A DNA stretch of 64,000 bases from Atopsyche davidsoni (taxonomy: Eukaryota; Arthropoda; Insecta; Trichoptera; Hydrobiosidae). The position numbers and the translations under genes were made by a program. This document shows, one piece after another, positions 11,915-24,602 of this stretch; the stretch's first letter is position 1, and every line of letters starts with the position of its first letter. The stretch covers positions 9,772,001 to 9,836,000 of the forward strand of contig JAILWY010000009.1 in assembly GCA_022113835.1 (NCBI GenBank), written 5' to 3'. Under the pieces are notes generated by a model. That model saw only the letters and a list, made by a program, of their open reading frames with translations. It was not told where the DNA came from and searched no databases.

Positions 11915-12872
11915 CGGTGGTCCCCAACCCTGTGCCCGCGGGCGCCATGGCGCCCTCCGACGATTTTACGTGCGCCCGCCGCTCTCCGACCACAATTAAA
12001 AAAAAAATTATGTTAAAAGAAAAAAATATTTAATAAAAAAAAAAAATTTGGTAATTAAAAAAAAAAATTTATTAAACAGTGGGCGAAAAATTAGAACGCC
12101 ATTGGAGTTTGTGGGTTTTGAAAATATTTTCGGTTTAGGACAGGTACCGACGGGCAATAAAATTATTTTTGCCGAGCGTCGATGGGACAATAATCTTAAT
12201 TGGATTTACAAACCAGCGTCTGGTTTAGGGCGGCTAGTTACCTGAGCGGGCCAATGTTTATGAAATAAACTTTTAATATTCATTATATTTATGCATCTTA
12301 ACATGTTTATGAAATAAACAAAATCACACCGACCTACCTTTTGGAGCTTAAGGGCCTAGTCTGCATAATCGAGTTTTTTTGATCATTTTCTAGTCCGTTT
12401 TGCGAAAAATCCACTGCACCAATCGAAAAAATTTAAATGCAAAAAGTTTGATACATTCCTTCTTTCGAATAAAATATATTTTTATTTCTTATAAATTTAC
12501 TATTAATATGATAAATATGTGTTTTTCCGATTGAAGTGTAGGAATTTGGAGATTCGTTATGTCCCTTTTCCAAGAGTCCTAAACATTTAAAAGTTTTTTT
12601 TTCAATTGAAATTAATTAAATATAAAACATGTGCGCAGTATTATTAAAAAAATTAGAAAAAAAAATATCTTTAACAAACTTTGGTTTTGAAAAGTCGTCA
12701 TTTTATCCAATTTTTCAACATCTTTAAGATTTTATTTTACCCTTAAAATGGACGTTAATTAAATAATAAAAAATAGATAAATATAATTTAGAGTTTTTTC
12801 AATTCTCTGTAAAAAAAATCAACTCTCGATATAGCAAAATAAAGTGACAATTAAATTAATTAAATGTCCAAC

Positions 12873-13063
12873 TAGGTGTGCCACAAGTTTCTGGTTTTTT
12901 TTTTATCAATGAAAAGTGGATAATTTAAAAAAAAATTCAATAATAAAAATAGTTTATTCAAAGTATCGTCCCTCGCTAGCTACACATTTTTGCCATGTCT
13001 CTGTCAGTACACGAATACCGTGACAATAAAATGACCGTCGGACCGAAACCATTCATCCCACCA
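12873..13063 (-). pseudogene. mariner transposase 3' remnant inside the hAT element
   Basis: On the minus strand the frame ending at 12954 reads HGIRVLTETWQKCVASEGRYFE and then stops. This is the conserved C-terminus of mariner-family transposases (usual pattern: LPERW.KC....G.YF). Just upstream, in a frame shifted by one base, is WWDEWFRSDG, also typical of the region. Past the stop, 12873-12900 (TAGGTGTGCCACAAGTTTCT on the plus strand, then T-rich) has the look of a mariner terminal repeat starting at TA. The catalytic DDD core is absent and no second mariner end is visible before 13318. It is a decayed fragment, presumably inserted into or captured by the hAT element. Confidence 0.75.
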
Positions 13064-13252
13064 ATTTTACACTTTTTGGCCAATCCATAATATATTATAA
13101 AAAAAAATTATTGCGTTTAATATGTAGTTAGCGCCATCTATATGTGAAAGCCAAAAACTTAGTAGCGCTTCTAGAAAATCTAGTTTTCTTTTTTTTTTTT
13201 TTTTTAGCTGGAACTACTTTCGGGAGCAGAAAAATACCTTGAAAAAATAAAT

Positions 13253-13280
13253 GGCGCCCGCCGCCCGACCGGCGGGCGCC
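13253..13280. repeat. GC-rich subterminal hairpin at the right end of hAT copy B
   Basis: GGCGCCCGCCG and its exact inverse form an 11-bp perfect stem around a 6-base loop (13264-13269). The left end has a different palindrome, GGGCGCCATGGCGCCC, at 11938-11953. Both share the GGCGCC core. Confidence 0.8.
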
Positions 13281-13318
13281 ATTTGTGCTCTTGGGTCCTA
13301 AAAGGTTGGGGACCCGTG

Positions 13319-13326
13319 CTGTAGGC
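13319..13326. repeat. Right 8-bp target-site duplication of hAT copy B
   Basis: CTGTAGGC, identical to 11907-11914; it fixes the right boundary at 13318. Confidence 0.9.
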
Positions 13327-16300
13327 TCTTCTTTCCGTTTCATGAAGCTTAAACCTCTATAACGAATCGCAATTTTTTCAAAGTAATTAAATTTATTTTA
13401 ATTGAAATTTAATTTTAAAAAAATAGAAACTTGACACCAACTGAAACAACATAGACGCAAGTGGATTCTAATAAAGTATAGTTGCATAGCCACATTGTAT
13501 CTCGTTTTATGATTTCATAGCACGTTGGTATAAGCGCTATAAAATCATAAAATATACGGGCCGTGAAGTCATTAAAGCATACTTAACCAAGATCTGCTTT
13601 ATTGAACGGCGTACTAATGTATTTAACAAATACTACTGTCTATCCTGCACATATTTTACAAAACCAATAATTACAATAACAATTCAATAACCTTCCAATA
13701 CTATTTCAATCGTGGTGGTAACTTACACTAGTCGTTTTACGTAGCGCAGTCATCAGAACCGCACTCCAGTCCAGTCTATGCCAATAATTAATCACAGCTA
13801 GTGGAAGTGGCTGTCTCCATCCACCACAAGAGCACAAACTAGAGTTGGATACTATCGAAGCAATGAAAATAATCCAAGCGAATAATCGATTGGTTTTAAT
13901 TTCAACCTACGTTTTATTTTCAATTATTCAAACTTTTTAACCAGAACTAGTGATTTTTTCTCCGCCAGCTTTCATCACGCAAAAGTACTAATTAATAAAG
14001 GCATAATCGCTCAATTGATTTTTACTGAAACCAAAATCATATACGTTTTGTTTTATTTTGAACAAATTTTGAATGCAGTAAATTCTTATTTATTTTTATG
14101 TAAAATTTTAGATCATAATGATTTAATTTTCAATTCTTTCCAAAAATGAGATTTAACATTGAATCAATATTTGTGAATAATCATTCATTCGATTATACAT
14201 TTTGTCCATCATTCGTACGAATCCACCTCAATGTGCAGCAACAGCATCAACCAGCAGCCTCGCCAGATAACCTTTCTTCACCGCAAACTGGATTTAGTAC
14301 TCTTTTTATAGGCAAAGTCTACTCAAGTATTAATAGACAGCGGGGACCGAATCCTGCATACCTGCCGGTGGGATTCGTGCACTTTATTGCATATTTTATA
14401 TAAAAATGCCTTGGATGTCATTGCACTGCCAGCGTTTTATGATCCCGTGCAAGAACACAGACATCCATAGATAACAAACATCTTAATGGATATTATAACA
14501 TAAATAACTTAAGATTAAAATTTAATGCTTATAATATTTTTTAGCTTATAGCTTATCACGATTGCTTACCAACCTTATAATAATACTTCTTACCTATACA
14601 AAAATACTTATAGAGTTAACTGCCTAATATTTACACAAAAATGCTAAAAATAAAAATAATTAATATCTTATAAATATACAATTGATCAGTCCCAATTATA
14701 TTCCAAATATTCCTGATTTTTTTGGGATGAATAAATAAAAATACATTTCAATTATTTTATTCAGCTTGTAATTTTAATTTCTCTCACGGAAACGACGAAG
14801 TTAATAGTGGTGTTAAATAAAACTAAAAATAGCTAAGTTATACAATACTCTTTCTGTTATCCTCTCCCCTCTTAGAAACCCTTACAATACACTATGCTGT
14901 TCCATTATAATCTAAAAACACTGCTTTTGTACTTAACCACAAGATACTAACGCTATTCGTTAATGTACGAATTATTTTTCAGTCTATCATAATACATGTA
15001 AATACAAAACACACAATAGTTACATGTTGTGATTTAATTTAAAATTGTATGTATTTTTAGTTTAGTCCACATTTAAAAATAAATCGACAACGTTATGACA
15101 ACACCACTTAGATATTTATTATAAAATAGATTCATCAAAATAAAAATTTCTCTTCATATTTGTAAAATTTGCTAAAATATTTTAATTTTGTACGAGCGAT
15201 TTGTTGTTTGTCTAATATGCGCAGCTTTTAAGAGATATTTAAGACTTTTATCTTTCACTATTGCTTACAGTGAACTTAGAAAAGAAGTAAAGGTTTAAAT
15301 ATATTTACATTTTCAATGAGTAAATATAGGTTGGTGTAAGTAGGCATTTGCTTCTAAAATTCTCATAGAGTTTTTGTCAATCATGTCGCCTACAATCCTA
15401 AAAGCCTGCAGTTAATCTGGATTTATGCCTTTGCCTTATCTCCTAAGCTCTGTCGTGCTCCGGTGATTGTCTTTGTAACTAAAAGCGGTTTCCCTCACAG
15501 GTCCGTAGGAAGTATTATAAAATTCCTTCATAATCGTTTAGCTCGGCCCTTTTAGCGTTATTAAATGTTACTTTAAAAAGTGTTTCTTCTTTGTTCGACT
15601 TATTGCCTGAACATAATGGTAAAAGTTCTATAATTAAAATAATCATTAAATGATCTTCTTCAGAACATTATATAAGACCCATTCAATTGTATCAATACAA
15701 TAACAGTTACTTTTTACGAAGTATTACAATCAACGAGTGAGTTTATTTTATATTTACTTTCTTTACATACTTTTTTTTTATTTGTTATTGTTTAAAGTTT
15801 AATCATTGATACAAACGAAACTTTAATTAACAATATTTACATGGCTCATTGTTATCGTTTTTTTTTTATACAATTATTACTACAGAGGTCATTAACACGC
15901 ACAACAAAAGAATCGTCAATATCCGCTCTGCAGTGGCGGTTTCACAAAACAAAAAGCAGAGATGATACAACAATATGATGCATTCTTCGCTTATTAATAC
16001 GACGATCCGCTTGGTGCGTGCACTTCCACGGCAGAGAGAGACTGTCGCCAGATTCTGCCGGCGGCTTTCCTCTCTCACGTACCATATAGAACATCCACTG
16101 TTATATTATAGCACCGAACAATCACATTTGATCACGCCAGATTCTCAGAACCTGAGATTATAACATCCCGCTGCGGTGTGATTTGCTGTTATTTTACGTA
16201 TTTTGCTTTATTAAAAAGGAATTTAGAATTTCATCCACTGACAATGTTTTGATTTCAATTACCTTAGTGATCTCTGCTTTGTTTTTGTAATTTGTTGTGA

Positions 16301-18040
16301 ACCTTTTGCGTTCTAGTTCTGCAGCTGAATAGTAGAATTGTGTAAAGTTGCACGCAGAATAGCAAGCGTATAAAAAGACCAGTCTCAGCCATTTCATTAT
16401 CATTCAGGCAGTCAAAACTTCTTACTGACCTTCGTTTCTACAATACTGCATTCCTACTACTGATAGCATTGTGTAACTCAATAGTTCTTTGCTCAATCCC
16501 ATTAAGCAATCTTCTTAAACTGTATCAGTATTCAGCTTAGCAAATGCTACATTATGCAGAAATTAAAAAAAGAAATCCCATAAATCTGAAGTCTGTTTTT
16601 TTTTACATAATAAATAGTTCTCTTGATAATAAATAGACAATAATTCTAGCAATTTTCTAGTAAAAAAGTTCTCGACACAATGATTAATAACGTATGGCTA
16701 AAAGGCAGTATTCTTTTTGCAGTAAATCTGCATCAAAAAACAACCGATGTATTATTATTGAATCCCATGTAAAAAAAATATTTGTTGCAAACGAAGTTCA
16801 CAACAGGTTTTCTAATGCTCTTAAAAAGCATAAATAATAATAAGGTGCAATCTCTTGCAATACTTTAATCGCACCATTTACAATTTGTGTCCTTCGCCAG
16901 ATCGTTGGTGTCGTTTTCGGTCATTACCTCGAATATAAGATCTGATTTTATATCTTGTGTATTAGCATTATATCTGTAGTAAACAAAATCACCATATTTC
17001 TAATGGTAATGATTTGTGATAGGTATTTGTCAACTCTACTTCCGTAGTCGCCGGCGGGGTCTCAGCACTGCGAATAGCTGAAGGACTTCTACATTTACCG
17101 ATTACAGTACCGGAATTTCACGATACAACTTGTATACTTGTGACATTGCGAATGATATAGCTTTATCGGTTCAGTGCGTGCTCAATTAAGAAATACTTGA
17201 AATATTTATATAATATATTTTATATTCTATTCCAATGCAATCATGTTTTATCAAAAAAATAAACACTTTATATTGTCGGTATTCAGCAAAAAACTATAGC
17301 TAAAAAAGTCACAAGTTCAACCGATGATAATGATTTGTACAATTTAGCATGTCATCTGGTAAAACATCAATTCATTATTTATCGAATATATTTTACCTAC
17401 AATAATTGAGTTGAACTTGTATTTTAATAATATTTTGTATTAAAGTTAACTATTTAAATTGACTATATTTCAACAAGACATTTTTTTTACTTTTAAAAAA
17501 TAAATTCCATTTTTTAAACCGTTAATTGCACTAATAAATATATAAAACAGTAAGGTGACCTTAAGGGTCAAGTTTTAATAATTATTATAGTCAACATTTA
17601 CAAATTTATATCAAACTCCAATGAGCATCCTTTTCGTACGCAAGTGCATTTATTAAAATAATTTTCTGTAAATTTAACATGAAATCCTATCAAATTTTAA
17701 ACTCAAAAGCAAAGCATAACTTTGTGCAGATAAAATACAACAATGCAGATCTTCTAAGAAAAATACAATAAACTATCGTAGCAACTTTCAAAATTATGCT
17801 TTTGTGGTTTTTCAAAGGTTTTGTTCTTAAAGTTTTTCAATACCGTGAAGATAGCGTATCGCAGCGCATATTTGTTATGCAAAGAAGCGCGGTTTAATAT
17901 CGATGTTTGCACAGATGTAGTCGGTTCTTGTGAAAACGAATATGTACCGGGCCTGTTGAATTTACTTACGGTTGGAGTGAAGATTTCTTCGTGTAATTAC
18001 GTAAATAATTACTTTAAAATCGATGCACGGAAATGTGCCA
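13327..18040. other. Gene-free AT-rich stretch with a few GC-richer patches
   Basis: No supported gene. Patches at ~14220-14370 (glutamine/proline-rich if read on the plus strand), ~15980-16080 and ~17040-17110 are richer in GC than their surroundings but lack clear splice sites or recognisable motifs. They could be unrecognised exons or regulatory blocks. Confidence 0.4.
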
Positions 18041-18121
18041 TACCAGGTTAACAGTACTCGCCAGGAGAAGCGTACCGCTAACCGGGCGGAGCTCTCTCGG
18101 GGATTCTCGATTCTCGACATG
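18041..18121 (+). other. Possible 5'-UTR exon ending at an ATG
   Basis: A GC-rich block lies in AT-rich DNA (CCGCTAACCGGGCGGAGCTC within it). It ends with ATG at 18119-18121, immediately followed by GTAAAT, a reasonable splice donor. If spliced to the next exon-like block at 18768 the ATG would open a 19-codon frame that stops at 18822-18824, i.e. an upstream open reading frame. The left boundary is arbitrary and there is no independent support. Confidence 0.25.
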
Positions 18122-18767
18122 GTAAATATCAAACATACATACATACACGAATTGACAATTTCTGGATAAATTTCATTCCAAACTTCCTAAAAACTGAATT
18201 TATATTACCAATCATTTATTTTTAATAGAATTTAATTTGTTTTAAGACGATCAATGTTTAAGCTCATTGTTTCGAATTTAATTATAGACACATTCCGCAA
18301 ATTTTGTGGAAATATTATTATAAAAAAAGTAAACGCTTGATATCTTGATGACGTTTTTAAAAAAAATTAGAGAAGGAAATTTTTTTAAGTATTATTTTTT
18401 TCTTATTCATATGTAATATATTTATATTTGATTACATATTTATGGTAGATTAAATTGTAAAACCATTAAAAGCTTTTTCATTTGTTTTGTGGTAGCGCAT
18501 TGATACTAACTGTATTCTATAAGACGTTGTATGATCTAATGATAATCCAAGAGCTCTTGTGCAGTGTTATCTCACTCATTATTTATGAATATAATTTCAA
18601 CCGTAAAAATAAAATAAAAAATCCGATTAAACGTTAACACTCGGACCGGTAACAGCTGATGATCGTTATGATAATTTCCCCATAATGCATGCACCTGCCC
18701 ACGGTCTACGGTCCGCGGTGACAGTCACCACTTAAGGCTTTGTATTTACGTTCATATTGTGTTACAG

Positions 18768-18825
18768 GTGAACCAGGAGCTCCCAACCAGCACTCCGCAG
18801 CCCAACAGGCGCCCCACACAATGAG
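18768..18825 (+). other. Exon-like block with consensus splice sites (probable 5' exon)
   Basis: A 58-base GC-rich block (about two-thirds G+C) lies in AT-rich DNA. It is preceded by TATTGTGTTACAG (acceptor) and followed by GTAAGT (strong donor). One reading frame is open throughout (Glu-Pro-Gly-Ala-Pro-Asn-Gln-His... ending Thr-Met); the other two contain a stop. It ends ATGAG, so an ATG sits four bases before the donor. Joined directly to the exon at 45265, that ATG gives Met-Arg-Cys and a stop, and no frame reads through into the next start. It would then be 5'UTR. With other partners it could be coding. The exon call is good; its gene is inferred from shared strand only. Confidence 0.6.
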
Positions 18826-21800
18826 GTAAGTTACCGCGACCGAGAAAAGGTTCTACTCGCCTGAATAACCCTAAGAAGACTCGATTCTCGAGCCTTTTGA
18901 TCTATTCAGAGCATTGTTGATCTCTCATTATAAGTGTCACGTTTTAAATGATGTTAAGTTATGGTCAAACGCACAAAAGACTTATGTTACACGCGACTGA
19001 ATACAAAGTATGTACTAGAAAAAAAGGCATTTTTCACGGTATTTCTTCGAATATACATAAACTATGCCAGTTGGTCATTAGCTCACCCAAATTTACGTAT
19101 ATATATAATAAATTATAAATGCTAACTAATTTAAGAGTATTTTTTTTTAATATTCGTTAATTTTCGTATTTTCTGTGCCAAATCTAATTTGTAAGGCTAG
19201 CTAATGTATTATTATATAATGTGATTAATTCATTTTATAATGTTTAAGAGCTAAATGAGCGGTATTAAATCGGATACGTGTATATAATAATACATCTTTG
19301 ATGTTTTTAAAAATGCTTTAAAAAAATTGAGTAAAACACAAAAAAAAATATTTGATCCTTGTTTTCATAACTGATAAGCAATAAAATATCTCTATGAATT
19401 TCTCCTTTTTATTATATATTAGATATTTATCAAATTTTCATTTTTATTTTATTTTTTAAAAATTGCATATAATTTAATAGGCATCAACCTCTTTTTAATC
19501 GCTGCTTTCAAACACTTAATATAAGCGTTATTTGGAAATTAATAAATCTTCCCTGACGTTTTAAAATTTATATAACTCCAGTTTTTTTAAGCCGTGCATA
19601 AACTCAAAGAGATGTGCTTTTGATATATGAATTCTATAACCAATTACACTAATTTATTCCTTCTCATAAACACCATTTAGGTACAAAAAATCTTATAATT
19701 TTTCCATCGCGTTGCTTTATAATGGACATGCTTTGATGTAAAGATTTATCACAGCTTTTTATTTCATAAGCTGGAATATATAAAATAGTACAATTGGTCA
19801 AGGTATTTTATGCTGTAATTATCGCTTATTGTACTCGAATAATATAATTGAGAGAAAAATTATATTATATATGGATATCCAAAATCATTACCAAATCGCT
19901 GTTCAATTATAACGATGCATTTGAGATAAAAAAAATTAGGTTAGTTTAATAATGCAAACAGTGTTAATCAAAAAAATTCTTATAAAGTATTTTGAGTAAA
20001 TCTCATAGTGATCACTGTGGATTTTGGAATTTAAATATTCTTAGATTGTTTATATTCAAATGCAATGATAACGTTAAATTTTTAAATAACATTGTAAAAC
20101 ATAAATATGCTTTAAAACTGACAAAATAAATAATTATAATAATGAGTGCTTTTACATTTTTATTTAAAATAATACAATTAACATATTTTTCAAGAGGCTA
20201 AAAATTTTGATACTATGTTTATTTTAGTGTTAGTAAATCAAACATTAGTGGAATAACATTAATAACAGCCCAATTTCATTCCTGTCTGACATGAATTTGA
20301 CACAACCCTGTATTAACTCTGCTGAGCATAACTAATTATCATAATTCCTACCATAAATCTAAGCTTTCTTAATTTTTGATCAAAAATCAAACCTTTTTTT
20401 CAAAATATTGTTGTTAAATAAGGCGTACAAATATTTAATGTAGTCATCTCACTAATAACTTATTAGAAAATTTGTTTACTGTTCAGTATTAACTTAAAAT
20501 AGCTATGAATACTTGCTTTCCTTGAAGATTTAAATTTAAAAAATGACTAGGCAATTATACTGATGTGTGTTTCCCTCGTAAAATTAAGAATCTATAATGT
20601 TAACAACACTGTTAGGTAATTTATGTGCGTTTATTTGCATACATGTTTTTTTCCAAAATAGGAATTCGCAGTGTTATACGAGTATTTGAAATTATGAAAT
20701 ATATTGCATAAGAAGCATATATGTATATGTATATATATATCTTATAAATTAAATACATAAATCCCTTTCCCTGACAATTCAATCCCAAACTCATATGATA
20801 GTCTTCACGCATGTTCGGTATCGTAAAATTAATATTGACATTGCATACGCAAGGGTAAATTGTATTTTAAAATATTATTATTTTATTGTAATACGGCCGG
20901 TATTCCAGTGATTACGGTATATCGTATTCCCTGTCTTATAACAATCCATGATAACTCTACCGATAACATTTCCTTTTCATATGATTCAGTATCTAACGTG
21001 GTATTCTCTCGTAACAGCGTGTCGACGACGCTGGGAGACTTAGCCAGAGTAGGCCGAGAGTCCCCTGTACCTGTCTGACTATACAAGGATGTCCGACTGC
21101 TCGTAGATGCGCTTCCAGTGTACTTGTTGTTAGTTTATGATTTAATATTCCCTTTAAGGAAACGTCAAGAAGATCAAAGAAAAACTCAAATCAGTAATAC
21201 TGTTAGTTACTCGATCGTGAGCTCATGTCTGCTTTGAGCAAGCAATAGCGTTTTTATTCACTCAGTGCATGGATACAACTGGTTAGTTTACATATTTACT
21301 ATGCATTTTATTGCTTTTAACTGATATTATCGAATAATAAATAAACCTGCAGAGATGTTTCTTAACCACGCTTTTTTAATATGAGTAGCTGCGTTATTAT
21401 CATTTCCATGGCAATAGGACGACACGATGTAATACACGGCCATTTATTTCCTCCTCACGATTCGTTCGGAATACCCGATTACGTCATTTTAAATAAAAAC
21501 TATTAAAAAGTTACAAACACAAATTTCGTCAACGACAATTTAAATAATACGTTTGTTCAATAATACCAAAACGATTTTTATTAATTTTGATGCAACTTTT
21601 ATACTTTTTCGATTACTTATCAAATATCATTAAAAAAATTAGGTGATCATACAATAAATATAAATTATTTTGTTTTTGTACAAAAAGTGACTCATTTTAT
21701 AATACCTTCAAGCGCTTCTATGCAGTGTAGGCCAGCCGGTTAATCCAACCCAATGACATGATGTATTCAAGATAAATAATAAAGACTTCCTTGCTTGGCA

Positions 21801-22779
21801 GGAAGACGAGGTCTTCGCGGCTCCGCGCACAGTCTTCAGATCACCGACCCGTGCCAAGCCGTATCGCAACAATTGTATTCTTATAACGTATTATTTACTT
21901 TTCCAGGAAGTAATCTTCACGTCAATTCAGCGCCTGTCATGCGAGCTCCTTAAGCGAAAACCATTTTTGTATTATATTATGTAATCTATTATTTGCACAG
22001 AGTTGACCAACGCTGGGCAATCGTTTGTGAAATATACTCAGTACGTGTATCTATATTTTTTTGCTTTTTTATATTATGTATATATTTTAATTTAAACGAT
22101 TCATATTTAGTTTTCATTTGACACCGATACAAAACACGCGAAAGCACACAAAACAAATTTAAAAAAACACTCCAACAAATTTGCTGGATACGAGAATTAC
22201 TTATGTGAATACAGTAATCATAGATTAATGTAAAATAAATGTTCATTCAGTTCAATTAAATTTCTTTTTGATAGCCCATATGACTATAAATTAACTATTA
22301 CCTTACTTAGACTGCAGCCCTTTAATAAGTGAGATCTAAAAATTCAATATAATCTTTTGTTTATTACTAATATGACTATGACATTTATCCTTACTTATGA
22401 ATGTCTATAGCTATATATAAATCAAATCAAACTTATCTATTTCTACCTTATGACATCATTCCCATTCTTACTACGTCTGTTCAAATAATCGATGATAAAA
22501 ATTTCGAAAAAATCAATAAACCAAAATTACATTAGTCGTTTTCTTGGATAGATTAAATATTCGTCACAATACATTATGTATCAGTATAAATGAATTTATA
22601 TTTTCGGTAATCGAGTATTGTGTTATTTGGCCCCAAATTAATATTTAAAAATAGACATTGTTTAGAGTCCTCTCTACTTATATTTTTTGCCTGCAAAGCC
22701 CCGTTAGTATAGAAAAAACAAAACCCTCATATCGATAAGGATTGCTAAAGAGAATATATTATTTTGTTCTTTGCGATGC

Positions 22780-23010
22780 GGTTCTGTGAATTCCCGTTGC
22801 ATGTCGCCCGCCCGGCGTGCCCCTTGTCTCTCGCCAGCTCGGAGCTGGAGTGACGCGAGCCTACGCAAGTACTGACACGGCACTGCAAATAATTACGTGC
22901 TTCACACTTCTGTGTACAATTTCTAAGTAAACAGCCGCGGACGGGAACGCCTCGGGTGGCACGGCCGTGGGCGTCTCCCGTGATATCCACTGACATTGAG
23001 GTCGGATTAT
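22780..23010. other. GC-rich island inside the inferred intron
   Basis: It is conspicuously richer in G+C and CpG than its flanks, for example CAGCCGCGGACGGGAACGCC around 22931. No long conserved frame or splice pair was recognised. It could be an enhancer, an alternative promoter or an unrecognised exon. Confidence 0.3.
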
Positions 23011-23734
23011 AAGCCATCGCTTTGCATCCATTAAAGCAACCGACTGTTTATTCAACTTGATATAAACGCCAGATCATTGTCTGCACATTTAAATAATAAA
23101 CAAATATTGTATTTGAAGGCTTCAGATTTTTTCCAAAACCAGAATCCCTCGGGTATTTAACATGTTATAACTAGGAAACCTAACATCCTTAAACAAGTCA
23201 CATATTTATATTATTTAATGTACTACGTAATTACGTACTAGTGATAATAACGTCTCAACTTTTCATGCTTTATAAATAATAAATTTAAATGCTTCTCAAG
23301 AGAAAGATAAACCCTTTGAAGAAATACAGGTTTGTTGTAATTCCCTTGTATACGACAAAAGTGTATCTCGGAAACGTAAAGATGTTGAGCACAATCTCGA
23401 AAAAATTCAACTCAACCCTTCTTACCGACCACCCAAGAAGTTGTCAAGCATGCTTGTTTGCCTGTGGCGTGGTAAGGTTAGGTCTAACAGTGGATAGAAA
23501 AGACCCAATTTCTTTTCCATTTTTACATTATATACAATAGATTCGTTTTATTCTCTTCTGAAAATATCGACTGCGGTACTTGATACTTAGGCGTTGATCT
23601 TACTATGTTGGTTAGAAATGTATTTAAATATTTTTTGTGTGGCTATATATCGCTCCCTTTTATTTGTTACGGCATTCTTCCTGTATCATTTTTGATCAAC
23701 AAAGAAAACGTTCAAAGAGTACTCGCATAGTTAG

Positions 23735-24121
23735 TTGTATATGAATATGCATGTGATATATTACGTGAGCGAGCTACTGCTCCCGTTTAGAGCTCTTTAC
23801 CCAAAAGAGAAGTTGCTGTTTCAACTTAAGCGGTGGCAGCAAAAGAACTTGGTTGGAAGAAATTCTATTAACAAGGAAGATTTTTTATTAACTAGGTCTA
23901 AGTTTTTATATCCTGATAATACGATATTAAGACCTACACATATATCCCAACAAACCTCTTTGAAAACGAAAAGTGAGTTTACCCTCAACATGGTAATTCA
24001 TCAAAATTTATCGACACGATACGACTTGTCGATCAGTTATGTTGAGACTTCTGTAGAGGCATATTCTGAGGTGTTGAAACTTTTAATTGGAGACTTTTAT
24101 ACAATTTTTTTTTCATTTTAA
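23735..24121 (+). other. Unrecognised 128-codon open frame
   Basis: It is the longest open frame in the window apart from the piggyBac transposase. The product is mildly basic, rich in Leu, Ser, Thr and Lys, with no signal peptide, membrane segment, zinc-binding pattern or other domain that I recognise. No promoter, Kozak context, splice sites or poly(A) signal stand out. By rough reasoning, an open stretch of this length is expected about once by chance in 64 kb of DNA this AT-rich, so it is listed only as a candidate. Confidence 0.15.
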
Positions 24122-24448
24122 ATAATTATCATTAGGAAAAGACTGACTTAGCAAATCACTCGACCCATAGATAAAGTTTTTTTTAACAATCACTTATGTC
24201 ACCTACATGACGCACCGGTAAGCAAATATAAATATGCAAATAATACGTATACTTTGTTGATCACCCACGCCCTATGTGAGACTTAAGATTTATTTAAGAA
24301 ATTCTCTAAGTGTTTCGTTATTTATGATAATTAATTTTATTCGCTATCATGTTTCTAACGCGGACTCTTTATCAAATTAGGCTAATCGAATCATTATAAT
24401 GCGGTGTCTTTAGCCTTTACAAGTTCTAAGCGGCATTTCTCACATCAG

Positions 24449-24474
24449 ATGGCAAATTGCGTCGTTCGAAGGTG
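24449..24474 (+). other. Candidate short exon before a 73-bp intron
   Basis: A possible acceptor (TTTCTCACATCAG) precedes 24449 and a consensus donor GTAAGT follows at 24475. Seventy-three bases on, CTTGCCTGCAG forms an acceptor at 24547. Joining 24474 to 24548 keeps one frame open: Arg-Trp-Gln-Ile-Ala-Ser-Phe-Glu-Gly-Gly-Ser-Arg-Lys-Arg-Asn-Arg-Leu-Trp-Pro-Tyr-Gly-Glu-Leu-Asp-Cys-Val-Glu, then stop at 24600-24602. The Trp/Pro/Tyr-rich, Arg-rich composition is unlike AT-rich noise. An intron of this size is normal for insects. The peptide is not recognised. The first exon could also splice in frame from the ATGAG at 18825. Chance pairing of such short signals remains quite possible. Confidence 0.25.
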
Positions 24475-24547
24475 GTAAGTATATATTTTAAATGTAAAAT
24501 TACTATTTAATTACAATCATTAATTGACCATCAATGCTTGCCTGCAG

Positions 24548-24602
24548 GTAGCAGAAAGCGTAATAGGTTGTGGCCATATGGGGAGCTGGACTGTGTGGAG
24601 TG
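24548..24602 (+). other. Candidate terminal coding segment after the 73-bp intron
   Basis: This is the second half of the candidate unit starting at 24449. It begins after CTGCAG, encodes about 18 residues in the shared frame and ends in TGA. No clear AATAAA was found nearby, which weakens the case for a terminal exon. Confidence 0.22.

Larger units (their letters stand above)
11915..13318 (+). mobile_element. Non-autonomous hAT-like element, copy B, complete
   Basis: The 1,404-bp element is bounded by CGGTGGTCCCCAACC at 11915 and the inverse of CACGGGTCCCCAACC ending at 13318. Exact 8-bp copies of CTGTAGGC flank it (11907-11914 and 13319-13326), the target-site duplication length of hAT transposons. 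GC-rich palindromes lie just inside each end. There is no transposase of its own. The interior is AT-rich, shares scattered similarity with copy A (1-464), and contains a degenerate mariner fragment at 12873-13063. A 17-bp word ATGTTTATGAAATAAAC occurs twice (near 12253 and 12303). Family placement beyond hAT cannot be fixed from ends alone. Confidence 0.92.

Noticed and set aside
13128..13343. 71-codon minus-strand frame with a lysine run
   Set aside because: It crosses the right boundary of hAT copy B; the lysines come from a poly-T run.
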